Source: an uncultured Spartobacteria bacterium (GTDB lineage: Bacteria > Verrucomicrobiota > Verrucomicrobiia > Chthoniobacterales > Chthoniobacteraceae). Taken from it: a DNA stretch of 35,340 nt. The notes beneath the pieces were generated by a model, which was given only the letters and a program-made list of their open reading frames with translations, had not been told where the DNA came from and made no database searches. Both the position numbers and the translations under genes were made by a program. The stretch is taken from assembly GCA_903901425.1 (NCBI GenBank), contig CAIURC010000194.1, forward strand, positions 1 through 35,340, read 5' to 3'. This document shows, piece by piece, positions 1 through 7,878 of the stretch (within the stretch, counting starts at the first letter, position 1; each line of letters opens with the position of its first letter).

Positions 1-1
1 C

Positions 2-835
2 ACCGTGGGCAATATCTCCTACGGCGCAAAGCGGTTGGAACGCGAACTCGCCAAGGCGCGCCAGGACGGCGACCACGAGGCCGCCAAGCGGCTCCGGGAC
101 AAGGTTCTCTCCCGGCGTCATAGCCTTCCAAAATTCATGCAGACGTTCAAACAGACCATCACCCAGGATTACAATCGGCTCCACGGCCGGGAGGGCACCC
201 TCTGGGGCGGGCGCTACCGGAGCGTGCTGGTGGAGAACACCGAGGAGGCGTTGGCGCGGGTGGCAGCCTATGTGGACCTGAACCCGGTCCGGGCTGGGAT
301 GGTGGACGACCCGGGGGACTACCAGTGGTCGGGGTACGGGGAGGCGATGCGCGGGGGGGCGCGGGCTTTGGAGGGATTGAAGAAGATCGTGATGGAGTGC
401 TTGGATTCGCCCAAGCTCGGGGAGACGCCCGAACAGGAGAAGACCCGGGTGCTGGAGCGGTACCGGGTGTATTTGTTTGAGAAAGGGGAGGCGAGGCAAG
501 CGTCGGAGGACGGGACTGGAGGGCGGTTGGGGATTGATCCGGACCGGGTGGAGGAAGTGCTTCGGACGGGAGGCAAGCTGAGTCCGTTTGAGGCAGTGCG
601 CTGCCGGAACCGGTATTTTACGGAGGGGGATGCTGTGGGGAGCGAGGAATTTGTGGAGGGAGTGTTTGAGAGGTACCGGGGGCAGTTTGGAGTCCGGCGG
701 AAGAAAGGTGCGCGCGAGCCGGTTGGGATGGATCTGCCTGGGATTGCGGTGCTTGGGCCGGTGCGGAAACCGGCGATCACGGTTTCCGAGAGGTTTTCCC
801 GTAAAGAGGATCGGACAGAGCACCGGAAAGAGTAA
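2..835 (+). CDS. REP-associated tyrosine transposase, 5' partial
   Basis: Single-strand DNA transposase of the Y1/HUH superfamily, RAYT group (COG1943-like). The reading frame is open to the window edge, so the N-terminal part with the HUH metal-binding motif lies outside; the GTG at 5 is probably internal. Visible family marks are a basic helix (KRLERELAKA), then FKQTITQDYNRLHG with the likely catalytic Tyr, GTLWGGRYRSVLVE, and AAYVDLNPVRAGMV followed by DYQWSGYGEA. The C-terminal part (CRNRYFTEG, GSEEFVEGVFE, RRKKGAREP) matches the long RAYT subgroup that carries an extra C-terminal region. RAYTs are normally single-copy, domesticated enzymes thought to spread short REP-like repeats, and a repeat cluster lies about 260 bases downstream. 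Identification is strong; activity cannot be judged without the N-terminus. Confidence 0.88.
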   Translation, partial: TVGNISYGAKRLERELAKARQDGDHEAAKRLRDKVLSRRHSLPKFMQTFKQTITQDYNRLHGREGTLWGGRYRSVLVENTEEALARVAAYVDLNPVRAGMVDDPGDYQWSGYGEAMRGGARALEGLKKIVMECLDSPKLGETPEQEKTRVLERYRVYLFEKGEARQASEDGTGGRLGIDPDRVEEVLRTGGKLSPFEAVRCRNRYFTEGDAVGSEEFVEGVFERYRGQFGVRRKKGAREPVGMDLPGIAVLGPVRKPAITVSERFSRKEDRTEHRKE

Positions 836-896
836 ACCGGCGTCCGCTGGTTGAAGGAAAAGCCGCAAAAAAGCCGCTAAGTCGGTAACAGCGGTA

Positions 897-937
897 GCAG
901 CACAAAGAGGCGAACCGGGTTCGCCTTTTTGTGCTGC
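897..937. terminator. Long hairpin after the transposase, likely terminator
   Basis: Two 20-base arms (897-916 and 918-937) are reverse complements with one G-T wobble and one central base. The distal arm contains TTTTT (926-930). It begins 61 bases after the transposase stop. It could be a bidirectional terminator or a structured element recognised by the transposase. The palindrome is directly visible; the role is inferred. Confidence 0.6.
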
Positions 938-1099
938 CCGGATTCCGGCTGGAGCGCGGCAGGCGGCAGGTCGGGGCGCCGTTTTTCCCCGTTTTTTCCG
1001 CATATTCGCGCGAGACACCGCTCGGACGGACCATTCGCCGCCGCCAGAGCGGCGAAAAACGCGCCAAAAAGACGCTCTCCCAGTTCCACGGTTCACAAT

Positions 1100-1421
1100 C
1101 CGAGGTCTGTCCCCTGAAAATCCCATTTTTGGGGCCTTCCCGGAAAATCCGTGGTCTGGCCCCAGCAAAAACCGAGGTCTGTCCCCGGTTGGCGGGTTGC
1201 TCCGTGGTCTGTCCCCAAAGGTGCGTTCCGTGGTCTGTCCCCGGTTGACGGGTTTGCTCCGTGGTCTGTCCCCAAAGGTGCAAAGAAGGTGCGTTTTTTG
1301 TGCGGAAATCTGAGGTGTGTCCCCAAGGTGCGGGGCTGAAGCTGTGGTCTGTCCCCCAAAAGTGACCCGAGGTCGGAGCGCTGTGGTCTGTCCCTGTTTT
1401 TGGGGTGCTTGAGGTGTCCCC
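1100..1421 (+). repeat. Cluster of GTGGTCTGTCCCC-type short repeats
   Basis: About ten direct copies of a 13-14 base motif occur in one orientation: near 1100-1114, 1151-1163, 1173-1186, 1203-1216, 1229-1242, 1260-1273, 1311-1324, 1343-1356, 1382-1394 and a degenerate one at 1410-1421. The variable position is mainly the third base (GTGG versus GAGG), and the TCTGTCCCC core is most conserved. Spacing is irregular, about 20-60 bases, with flanks such as AAAGGTGC and GGTTG. Proximity to a RAYT suggests a REP-like family mobilised by it. It is not a CRISPR array because spacers are irregular and repeats are too short. Confidence 0.8.
1173..1281 (+). repeat. ~57-base tandem duplication inside the repeat cluster
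   Basis: The block 1173-1228 (two motif copies separated by GGTTGGCGGGTTGCTC and followed by AAAGGTGC) recurs at 1229-1281 with a one-base insertion and a few substitutions. This is a recent duplication of a two-motif unit and suggests the cluster grows partly by local duplication. Confidence 0.75.
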
Positions 1422-1443
1422 TTAAAATGGGTAGGGGTGGGGA

Positions 1444-3015
1444 GTGAAAACCTCCTCCCCCTCTGTGTGCGCGGTTTTTTTTGCCGCGGTTTTAGAGTTC
1501 TGCGCGGACGCGGGCGACTGGCCGCAATGGCGGGGTCCGCAGAGGAACGGGGTCGCTGAGGGGGGCGTGCCGCTTCTGGACAGAGTGCCGTCTGAGGGCC
1601 TCAAGGAGCTTTGGGAAAGCGAGGGGGTTCCGGCCAATGATGAGGGCGGACTTTCCAGCCCGGTGACCGTCGGGGACCGCGTGTATCTGTCTCTTGTTTG
1701 GCATCGGGATTTGCCGTCGGAAACGCGCCAGATTGGCGAATTGGTGCTGCGGCAGATTGGGCACCAGTCGACAAAGGCGCTCGGACCAGAGTTGGTGAAA
1801 AAGTTGGAAGAAACGCGGTCAGGTCTGTCCCCAACGTTGCGCGGATCCAAGCTGGACGAGTTCAGCCGGAAATGGGTGGAGGAGAACTTGGATGCGAAGC
1901 AGAAGCAGCTTTACAGCGGGTTTGTGCTCAACCGCTTCAAAAAGGGTTCGCTGGCAATCCCTTTAGAGGTCCTGGATACGCTGGACCGGAACAAGGACAC
2001 CGTTTTTCCCAGCGATGCGGCCATGCGGGGCTGGCTTGAATTCCAAGGGTGGCCGGAGCGGGTCCGGGAGGAGATCGCGGCAGCAGTTCCGCCCACGCGC
2101 CGGGTAGCCGAGGACGTGATTCTCTGTTTGAGCCTGCGGGATGGTAAAACGCTGTGGAAAGCGTCGGCTGCGGGTGCGCCGCTCGGGCGTACCGCCTCCT
2201 CCACCCCTTGTGTGGTCGGCAACCGTGTGTACGCGCTGGGCAGCACCCGGCTCTGGTGCGTGGACGCGGAGACTGGAGCGATGCTGTGGGAGCGGCCTGT
2301 TGTGCAGAAGCGTGCTCAAGGCACCTCACCCTTGTTGGTGGATGGTGTGGTTGTGATTAACTCCGAGGTTTTGAAGGGGTTTGCTGCCGAGGACGGTCGG
2401 GAACTTTGGAGCCAGGTCAGGGCCGGGGGCGGAAGTTCTTCGCCGGTGACGTGGACTGCCGGTGGGCAATCTTTTGTGTTGTGCAACGGGGCGGGCACTC
2501 TGGATGCAGTAGACCCACGTACGGGGGAGTTGCGATGGAGTATTCCGGGCGGGGGGGACTCGACTCCTGCGGTCTCAGGGGAGTGGTTGGCGGTGCAGGT
2601 GCGCAAGCCCCAGACAGGTCTAGCGGTGTTCCATTTGAAGCCGGATGGAGCAGAGCGGGTCTGGACCCACACGGTGGATGCCCTCAGGACTCAGTCGAGT
2701 CCGGTGGTTGCGGATGGAGTGGTGTACCTCATGGACGATAACGTTCATTTTGCGTTCGAATTGGAATCCGGGAAGATGCTCTGGCGGGAGGGGGCGCAGT
2801 CCACGATCGCGTCGCCCGTCCTTGCAGACGGCAAGCTGTTTGCGATGGCCAACAACGGGAACACGCTCCTTGTGCTCAAAGCCGGGCGCGAATCGAGGGA
2901 GGAGTTGGGCCGTGCAACGGTCCGTGCGCAATGGGTTCCTTCCCCGTGCATCGCCGGAGACCGGCTGGTGTTGCGGATGAAGGACCGGTTGAAATGCTGG
3001 TCGCTGGCGCCGTGA
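1444..3015 (+). CDS. Secreted PQQ-like beta-propeller repeat protein
   Basis: 523 residues. The GTG start at 1444 follows a purine-rich GGGGTGGGGA, and an in-frame TAG at 1432 rules out an earlier start. An apparent signal peptide (about residues 1-23, ending ADA) precedes DWPQWRG, the usual opening of Verrucomicrobia/Planctomycete PQQ-propeller proteins. Propeller blades recur from about residue 220 onward (GKTLW, GAMLWER, GRELW, GELRWSIPGG, GKMLWREG), resembling BamB/quinoprotein dehydrogenase folds; no haem motif is present. Between the first blade and the rest (about residues 90-215) lies a charged, probably helical insertion. A copy of the upstream short repeat sits in frame at 1821-1832. 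Ligand and enzymatic activity are unknown; it may be a non-enzymatic scaffold. Confidence 0.85.
   Translation: MKTSSPSVCAVFFAAVLEFCADAGDWPQWRGPQRNGVAEGGVPLLDRVPSEGLKELWESEGVPANDEGGLSSPVTVGDRVYLSLVWHRDLPSETRQIGELVLRQIGHQSTKALGPELVKKLEETRSGLSPTLRGSKLDEFSRKWVEENLDAKQKQLYSGFVLNRFKKGSLAIPLEVLDTLDRNKDTVFPSDAAMRGWLEFQGWPERVREEIAAAVPPTRRVAEDVILCLSLRDGKTLWKASAAGAPLGRTASSTPCVVGNRVYALGSTRLWCVDAETGAMLWERPVVQKRAQGTSPLLVDGVVVINSEVLKGFAAEDGRELWSQVRAGGGSSSPVTWTAGGQSFVLCNGAGTLDAVDPRTGELRWSIPGGGDSTPAVSGEWLAVQVRKPQTGLAVFHLKPDGAERVWTHTVDALRTQSSPVVADGVVYLMDDNVHFAFELESGKMLWREGAQSTIASPVLADGKLFAMANNGNTLLVLKAGRESREELGRATVRAQWVPSPCIAGDRLVLRMKDRLKCWSLAP
1821..1832 (+). repeat. Copy of the short repeat inside the PQQ gene
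   Basis: AGGTCTGTCCCC matches the core of the cluster 400 bases upstream. It is in frame and encodes part of the helical insertion (GLSP). It may be a coincidence or an inserted repeat copy. Confidence 0.45.
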
Positions 3016-3064
3016 ACAAACAATTGGCCTCAAGCCAACGACGGTGTGCGGACCGGTGTCACCC

Positions 3065-4165
3065 ATGAGCCGGGTGATTCTCCATGTCGACATGGACGCG
3101 TTTTTTGCGTCGGTCGAGCAACGGGACCACCCGGAGTATCGGGGTCTGCCGGTGATCGTCGGGTCAGCCTCAGACGCCCGTGGAGTGGTGTGCGCCGCGA
3201 GTTACGAGGCGCGCCAGTTCAAGGTCCGGTCTGCCATGCCTTCCCGCACCGCCGCCCGGCTGTGTCCCTGCGGGATTTTTGTCCGGCCGCGGATGGAGGC
3301 ATACCGGGAGGAGTCGCGACGGATCATGCAGATCCTGGCGGAAGTCAGTCCGGTGCTGGAGAAAGTGTCTGTGGACGAGGCGTATCTGGACGTCAGCGCG
3401 TTGGTGGGAGGCGGGAAGGATCCAGATGCTGCGGTGCAGGCAGCCTATCCGCTGGCTGTGGCGATCAAGGATAGGATCCGTGCGGAACGGAATTTGACGG
3501 CATCGGTGGGCGTGGCTTCGAACAAGTTTCTGGCAAAACTGGGGAGCGATTTCAAAAAGCCAGATGGACTCACCGTGGTTCCGGAACGCGAAAAGGTCGG
3601 GTTCCTGCGGCCGCTGCCTGTGGCAGCCATTCACGGGGTAGGACCGGTGACCGCCGAGCTTTTGAGCGGCATGGGCATTCACACAATTGGGGATCTGCAG
3701 GACTGGCGGGGCAATTTGGAGCCGGTGCTTGGGAGTTTTGCGAGGAAATTGCGGGAACGCGCTCTTGGTGAGGATGACCGGCCGGTGGATCCGAGTGACG
3801 AGCGCAAGAGCATTGGTGCCGAGACCACGTTCGCCCGAAACACCGAGGAACGCCCGGTGCTGCGTGCTGCACTCAGGGAACTGGCGGCTGACGTGGCGGG
3901 AAGTCTGGACCGGCACGGACAAGAGGCGCACACGGTGCAGGTGAAGGTCCGGTACGGGGATTTCCGGACGTTGACCCGGCAGATTCGGTTGGAGAAGTCG
4001 GTGTGCAAGGAGCGCGACCTGTACCGGGTGGCGTGTTACCTTTTGGCGCGGGATCGTCTGGTGACGGAACCGCTCCGACTGCTCGGCATCTCGGTGTCGA
4101 ACTTGGTGGAAGGCAACGCTTCAACCCAGTTGTGGTTGGATCTTTGTGGCCCCGGGCCGGGCTGA
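3065..4165 (+). CDS. dinB: DNA polymerase IV (Y-family translesion polymerase)
   Basis: 366 residues from the ATG at 3065, chosen because MSRVILHVDMDAFF matches the family N-terminus; a GTG at 3044 would add seven atypical residues. The catalytic acidic residues are visible: D9 in HVDMD and D104-E105 in SVDEAYLD, with F14 at the steric-gate position. SVGVASNKFLAKLGSDFKKP and the helix-hairpin-helix stretch (IHGVGPVTAELL) follow, then the little-finger domain (SIGAETTF). The C-terminus carries QLWLDL (355-360), a beta-clamp binding motif. The polymerase synthesises across damaged bases at stalled forks in the cytoplasm. It starts 49 bases after the PQQ gene and ends 44 bases before the oxygenase gene. 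No LexA-type operator was recognised. Confidence 0.96.
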   Translation: MSRVILHVDMDAFFASVEQRDHPEYRGLPVIVGSASDARGVVCAASYEARQFKVRSAMPSRTAARLCPCGIFVRPRMEAYREESRRIMQILAEVSPVLEKVSVDEAYLDVSALVGGGKDPDAAVQAAYPLAVAIKDRIRAERNLTASVGVASNKFLAKLGSDFKKPDGLTVVPEREKVGFLRPLPVAAIHGVGPVTAELLSGMGIHTIGDLQDWRGNLEPVLGSFARKLRERALGEDDRPVDPSDERKSIGAETTFARNTEERPVLRAALRELAADVAGSLDRHGQEAHTVQVKVRYGDFRTLTRQIRLEKSVCKERDLYRVACYLLARDRLVTEPLRLLGISVSNLVEGNASTQLWLDLCGPGPG

Positions 4166-4209
4166 AACGGAGGCAGAGGTTGAGCGGGCGGAGTCGGAAT
4201 GTTAGGTCG

Positions 4210-6495
4210 ATGGGCGTGAACCTCGAAAAAGCTGCGGAATGGCGGGAATGTTTTCGGGAGCTTGACCGGGAAGACCGGTTTTGCGCGCAGGGATTCCTGC
4301 CCCCGGTGCTTCCAGGCATTGAGGTGGAAGGCGTGGGGCCCGTTGGGTTGCCGCTGGTTTCAATTCAAGCTGCCCAGATCGCTGCGGTGGCGCGGCGTGC
4401 GCCATTCGGGAAGGGCGAGGAGACGCTCGTGGATCCAGAGGTCCGGAACACTTGGGAGGTCGATGCGAGTCGAGTGCGGTTGAAGAACCCGGTATGGGAC
4501 AAGTTGCTGGAGGAAGCGTTGCGGACGGTTGCGGAGGAATTGGGGGTGAGCAACGGCCGCCTTGTGCCGCACCTCTACAAACTGCTGTTGTATGAGAGGG
4601 GCGGCTTTTTTGTGGCACACAAGGACTCGGAAAAGTTGCCTGGGATGGTGGCCTCGCTGCTGGTGTATCTGCCGTCGGCGCATTCTGGGGGCGCCTTGGA
4701 GGTGCGGCAGGGAACCCGGCGGATGGTGGTCGATTCGAGTGTCGAGAAGGCTCTCTACCAGCCGATGTGGGCTGCGTTTTATGCGGACTGCGAACACGAG
4801 GTGAAGCCGGTGGAGAGCGGTTGGCGGCTGTGTTTGGCATACAACCTGGTGTTGGAGGGCGGGGATTTGGAGGAGAAGGGAGCGGCTGCGGGGGCCGCGG
4901 GAAAGATGCGGACGCTGCTGCGGGACTGGGCTGCCTCGGAGAACCCCGGGAAACTCGTGTTTGGTCTTGAACACTGCTACTCGCCCGACGGCATTCAACG
5001 GAATCAGCTGAAAGGAGCCGACCGTGGGCGGGTGGAGGCGCTGATGGCATTTGCCAGCGAACTGCAGCTTGAAATCAGCATCGGGATTTTTGGGTATCAC
5101 GAATCATGGACGGCTGCCTGTGAGGGGTGGGAATGGGGCCGGTCCAGTTCCCGAAGGCGGTCGAGATTCCGGGACAATTCCCCGAAACCCGTCTCCCGGT
5201 CTGCAAAGGTTCAGGAAGAGGATTTTGACGAATCGCAGTGTGTTTTTGAAGTCGACGAATTGATCGATTCGTCGGTGTTTTTGGAGTCGCTCCGCGGTCT
5301 TGGCAGGTCTTGGGAGATGAAGCGTGTGACGATTTCCGAGGAGGAAGTTGTTTTGTTGGGAGCGCTGAAGGGAGTTCAACCCGAGGAGGAGTACGAAGGG
5401 TACACCGGCAATGCGGGAGAAATGGTGGAACGTTGGTACCGGCATGCCGCCGTGGTTCTCTGGCCCCGGCGCAACCATTTTGATGAGCTCAAACAGAGTT
5501 CGCCGGAAGGCGTGTGGAACACGCTGGCAGACTGGATGGAGCAAGGAACCATCGCGCGCTCGGAGGCCTTGGCGACCGCCCAAGGCCTCTTGGAAGAACT
5601 CCAAAGAGGTTCTTCTTGGGAAGTATATGAGGTGGCGGGAAATGCGGCGGCATCGCTGGTACGCCTTGGGGATGAGCGTTTGCTCTGCGATTTCGTTCAG
5701 ATCGTGGCAACCACCAGTTCCGGCAGGAACTGGGTGGAGCCCCTGCAGGAAGCCCCTTTGCCGCTTTTGAAGTCGTTCCTGCCGGTGTGCAGCGCGCTTT
5801 TTGAATCTTCAGAGAACCGGATGGCTGGGGAGTTGTTTGACCTCTTGGAGGCTGGATGGATTCGCATGAGGGATGCCGCGTTGCTCAAGCGCACCCTTCA
5901 GGCCTGCGTTTCCGGGGTGAAGGGGTTGGATGTGGCGGACGCTTTCCGTCGCCTTCTCTCCGGAGCCGTGCTCTTGGAGCATGCAGATTTGCTTGGTGTG
6001 GCGATTGCGGGTGTGGAGCGGGCGAACCTGCCTCTGAAGGGGGGTCGCACCGGAATTGTTTCCGGGCTTTTGGAGGCTTGTTCCGGGAAAAAGAAGTTGC
6101 AAAAGCTGGCTGTGAAGTTTCTTGAAAAGACCCTCGCTGAGTTGGAACCGCTCCGTGAGAAACCCATGCCGTACGCTGACCTGAGCCGGCCTGCGGAGTT
6201 TTCTTGCGGCAAGGCCGGGTGCGCTCCCTGCCGGAAACTGAAAGGGTTTCTGGAGCATCCGGGCCTTGAACAGGATCGTTTTTGCGGCCCCCTGAGCGAA
6301 CGCAAGCATGTGATCCAGACCGTTCAGGAGCATTTGCTGGACATCGACATTGAGGTGGACCGATCCCAGTCTCCGCACAGTCTCCGGCTCAGCAAGAACG
6401 CGGGATCCCATGCCCGGCGTGTGGAGCAGTGGAAGTCTGACCTTGTCTTGCTTGGAAGTTTGGAGGCTCTGTTGGCCCGGAACAAGCGGGAGTGA
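4210..6495 (+). CDS. 2-oxoglutarate/Fe(II) oxygenase-like protein with long C-terminal extension
   Basis: 761 residues from the ATG at 4210, just after dinB; the open frame extends into dinB but that part is not credible protein. The N-terminal third is a prolyl-4-hydroxylase-type double-stranded beta-helix: HKD gives H137 and D139, EHEV gives H196, and R206 in GWRLCLAYNL would bind 2-oxoglutarate. The facial triad is therefore intact. Residues about 220-650 are mostly helical with no recognised domain. Near the C-terminus four cysteines (C666, C671, C674, C692) could form a zinc site. No signal peptide is seen, so it is probably cytoplasmic. The family usually runs 200-300 residues, so this protein is unusually long. 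The substrate is unknown; protein hydroxylation is possible, and the dinB neighbourhood does not prove a repair role. Confidence 0.8.
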   Translation: MGVNLEKAAEWRECFRELDREDRFCAQGFLPPVLPGIEVEGVGPVGLPLVSIQAAQIAAVARRAPFGKGEETLVDPEVRNTWEVDASRVRLKNPVWDKLLEEALRTVAEELGVSNGRLVPHLYKLLLYERGGFFVAHKDSEKLPGMVASLLVYLPSAHSGGALEVRQGTRRMVVDSSVEKALYQPMWAAFYADCEHEVKPVESGWRLCLAYNLVLEGGDLEEKGAAAGAAGKMRTLLRDWAASENPGKLVFGLEHCYSPDGIQRNQLKGADRGRVEALMAFASELQLEISIGIFGYHESWTAACEGWEWGRSSSRRRSRFRDNSPKPVSRSAKVQEEDFDESQCVFEVDELIDSSVFLESLRGLGRSWEMKRVTISEEEVVLLGALKGVQPEEEYEGYTGNAGEMVERWYRHAAVVLWPRRNHFDELKQSSPEGVWNTLADWMEQGTIARSEALATAQGLLEELQRGSSWEVYEVAGNAAASLVRLGDERLLCDFVQIVATTSSGRNWVEPLQEAPLPLLKSFLPVCSALFESSENRMAGELFDLLEAGWIRMRDAALLKRTLQACVSGVKGLDVADAFRRLLSGAVLLEHADLLGVAIAGVERANLPLKGGRTGIVSGLLEACSGKKKLQKLAVKFLEKTLAELEPLREKPMPYADLSRPAEFSCGKAGCAPCRKLKGFLEHPGLEQDRFCGPLSERKHVIQTVQEHLLDIDIEVDRSQSPHSLRLSKNAGSHARRVEQWKSDLVLLGSLEALLARNKRE

Positions 6496-6673
6496 ACAGG
6501 GGAATATCGGCGGACCGTGGGGGGCCTTGCCGGAAGCGACCGTAGGGGGGGAGTGGGGTGGGAACCGTTTCGCTTGGGGGAGGGAAGGGGCAGGGGGCAT
6601 TTGGCACTCAATCCGCACAGATCAGCACTGGCGGAAATCTGATTTCTGGGTAATACATGGGGGACAAATGCCT

Positions 6674-7708
6674 ATGAAAACCCTGTCTCTTTCATCCACG
6701 GTGAGTTTGCTGGCCGGATCTCTGGCGTTGTCAGTTGCCGGTGCGCCCGGTGTCGCTCGTGCGGCAGAAGCCCCAAAGCCCGGCGAAGTCCGGAGCCGAG
6801 CCCAGGCTTTTTTTCAGCCGGTTCCGGACAAAATGCCGGGTTCGGACAAGGACAGTGCGGAATTGGTGACGTTGGGTCGGCAGTTGTATTTTGAAAAGGG
6901 GCTTTCGGCAAACAACAGCCAGTCCTGCAATTCCTGCCATGCGGTGGACCGGAACATGGGGGGTGTGGACAACGAGCCCACCTCTCCAGGGGCCTTTGGA
7001 AAACGCGGGGGCCGGAATTCGCCGACCGTGCTGAATGCCGGGTTTCATCTGGCCCAGTTCTGGGATGGCCGTGCAGCGGATCTGGTGGCTCAAGCCAAGG
7101 GGCCGATTTTGAATCCGATCGAAATGGCGATGCCCAGCGAGGCGGAGGTGGTGAAGAAGTTGTCGGCGGTGGCGGAATACCCGAAGGCTTTTGCTGCGGC
7201 GTTCCCGGGCCAAAAAGACCCGTTGACGTACGAGAACATTGCGCAGGCGATTGCGGCATTTGAGCGGACGCTGGTGACGCACGACCGGCTGGACGATTTT
7301 TTGAAGGGAGACGACCAGGCGCTGACGGGGGTGGAACTGAAGGGGTTGGAGACGTTCGTGTCGACGGGTTGCATTGCATGCCACAACGGTCCGTTGCTGG
7401 GAGCGAATTCCTACCAGAAGATGGGCGTGGTGAATGGGTACGCCAACGGGGAGGACCTCGGGCGTCATGCGGTGACAAAATCTGAGGAGGACAAGCTGAA
7501 GTTCAAGGTGCCTTCGCTGCGCAACATTGCGCTGACTGGCCCCTATTTCCATGACGGCAAAGCGGCCAGTCTGGAGGAGGCGGTGCGTCAGATGGCCTGG
7601 CTGCAGTTGGGGCGCAAGCTGGAGGATGGCGATGTGAAGTCCATCGTGGCTTTCCTCAACACCCTGACCGATAAGGCGCGGGCTTCCAAAGGAAGCGCGT
7701 CCCGCTAA
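6674..7708 (+). CDS. Periplasmic di-haem cytochrome c peroxidase-like protein
   Basis: 344 residues from the ATG at 6674, preferred over the ATG at 6668 because GGGGGA ends nine bases upstream, a good ribosome-binding distance. A signal peptide ending near ARAAEA (about residue 32) directs export. Two covalent haem sites are present: CNSCH (C85, C88, H89) and CIACH (C233, C236, H237). Other CcpA/MauG family marks are LGRQLYFEKGLS, GRNSPTVLNAGFH, QFWDGRA, NPIEMAM and VPSLRNIALTGPYFHDG. The canonical reaction is reduction of hydrogen peroxide with electrons from small c-type cytochromes; MauG relatives instead oxidise other substrates. It is flanked by a 178-base gap and appears monocistronic. 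Confidence 0.93.
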   Translation: MKTLSLSSTVSLLAGSLALSVAGAPGVARAAEAPKPGEVRSRAQAFFQPVPDKMPGSDKDSAELVTLGRQLYFEKGLSANNSQSCNSCHAVDRNMGGVDNEPTSPGAFGKRGGRNSPTVLNAGFHLAQFWDGRAADLVAQAKGPILNPIEMAMPSEAEVVKKLSAVAEYPKAFAAAFPGQKDPLTYENIAQAIAAFERTLVTHDRLDDFLKGDDQALTGVELKGLETFVSTGCIACHNGPLLGANSYQKMGVVNGYANGEDLGRHAVTKSEEDKLKFKVPSLRNIALTGPYFHDGKAASLEEAVRQMAWLQLGRKLEDGDVKSIVAFLNTLTDKARASKGSASR

Positions 7709-7716
7709 TTAGCGGG
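7701..7716. other. Perfect palindrome at the peroxidase stop codon
   Basis: CCCGCTAATTAGCGGG is self-complementary and contains the TAA stop of the peroxidase gene. No T-tract follows. It could be a weak terminator or a dimeric protein site; the function is not shown. Confidence 0.4.
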
Positions 7717-7878
7717 GTCCAAAGGCGTCATGGCGTTGACTGAAGGAAATACAGAGGAAGCGGACCGCTGCCACTTGGAGGCTCCTTCCAATGGTCTGAA
7801 TTGGTTTACCGCCATGGCGCTCTTTCGGGTCGGGTACGCCTTTTTTGGGGCTGAAATGAAGGGTTGCCGGATCTGACC

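Larger units (their letters stand above)
836..1443. other. Intergenic region with hairpins and repeat cluster
   Basis: This 608-base stretch between the transposase and the PQQ-propeller gene holds no convincing gene. Short open frames in it are low-complexity and built from the repeats. It contains the 897-937 palindrome, a smaller hairpin (arms 1034-1041 and 1049-1056, 7-base loop) and the GTGGTCTGTCCCC-type cluster from 1100 to 1421. The layout of transposase, hairpin and repeats looks like a RAYT/REP locus. Confidence 0.7.

Noticed and set aside
1100-1421. CRISPR array
   Set aside because: Repeats are only 13-14 bases, spacing is irregular, there are no unique spacers of constant length and no cas genes.
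4003-4209. Extended N-terminus of the 2OG oxygenase inside dinB
   Set aside because: The extra 69 residues are out-of-frame translation of the conserved dinB 3' end; the ATG at 4210 gives a plausible start.
6350-6673. Extended N-terminus of the di-haem peroxidase
   Set aside because: It would overlap the oxygenase 3' end and bury the signal peptide; the ATG at 6674 has a ribosome-binding site.
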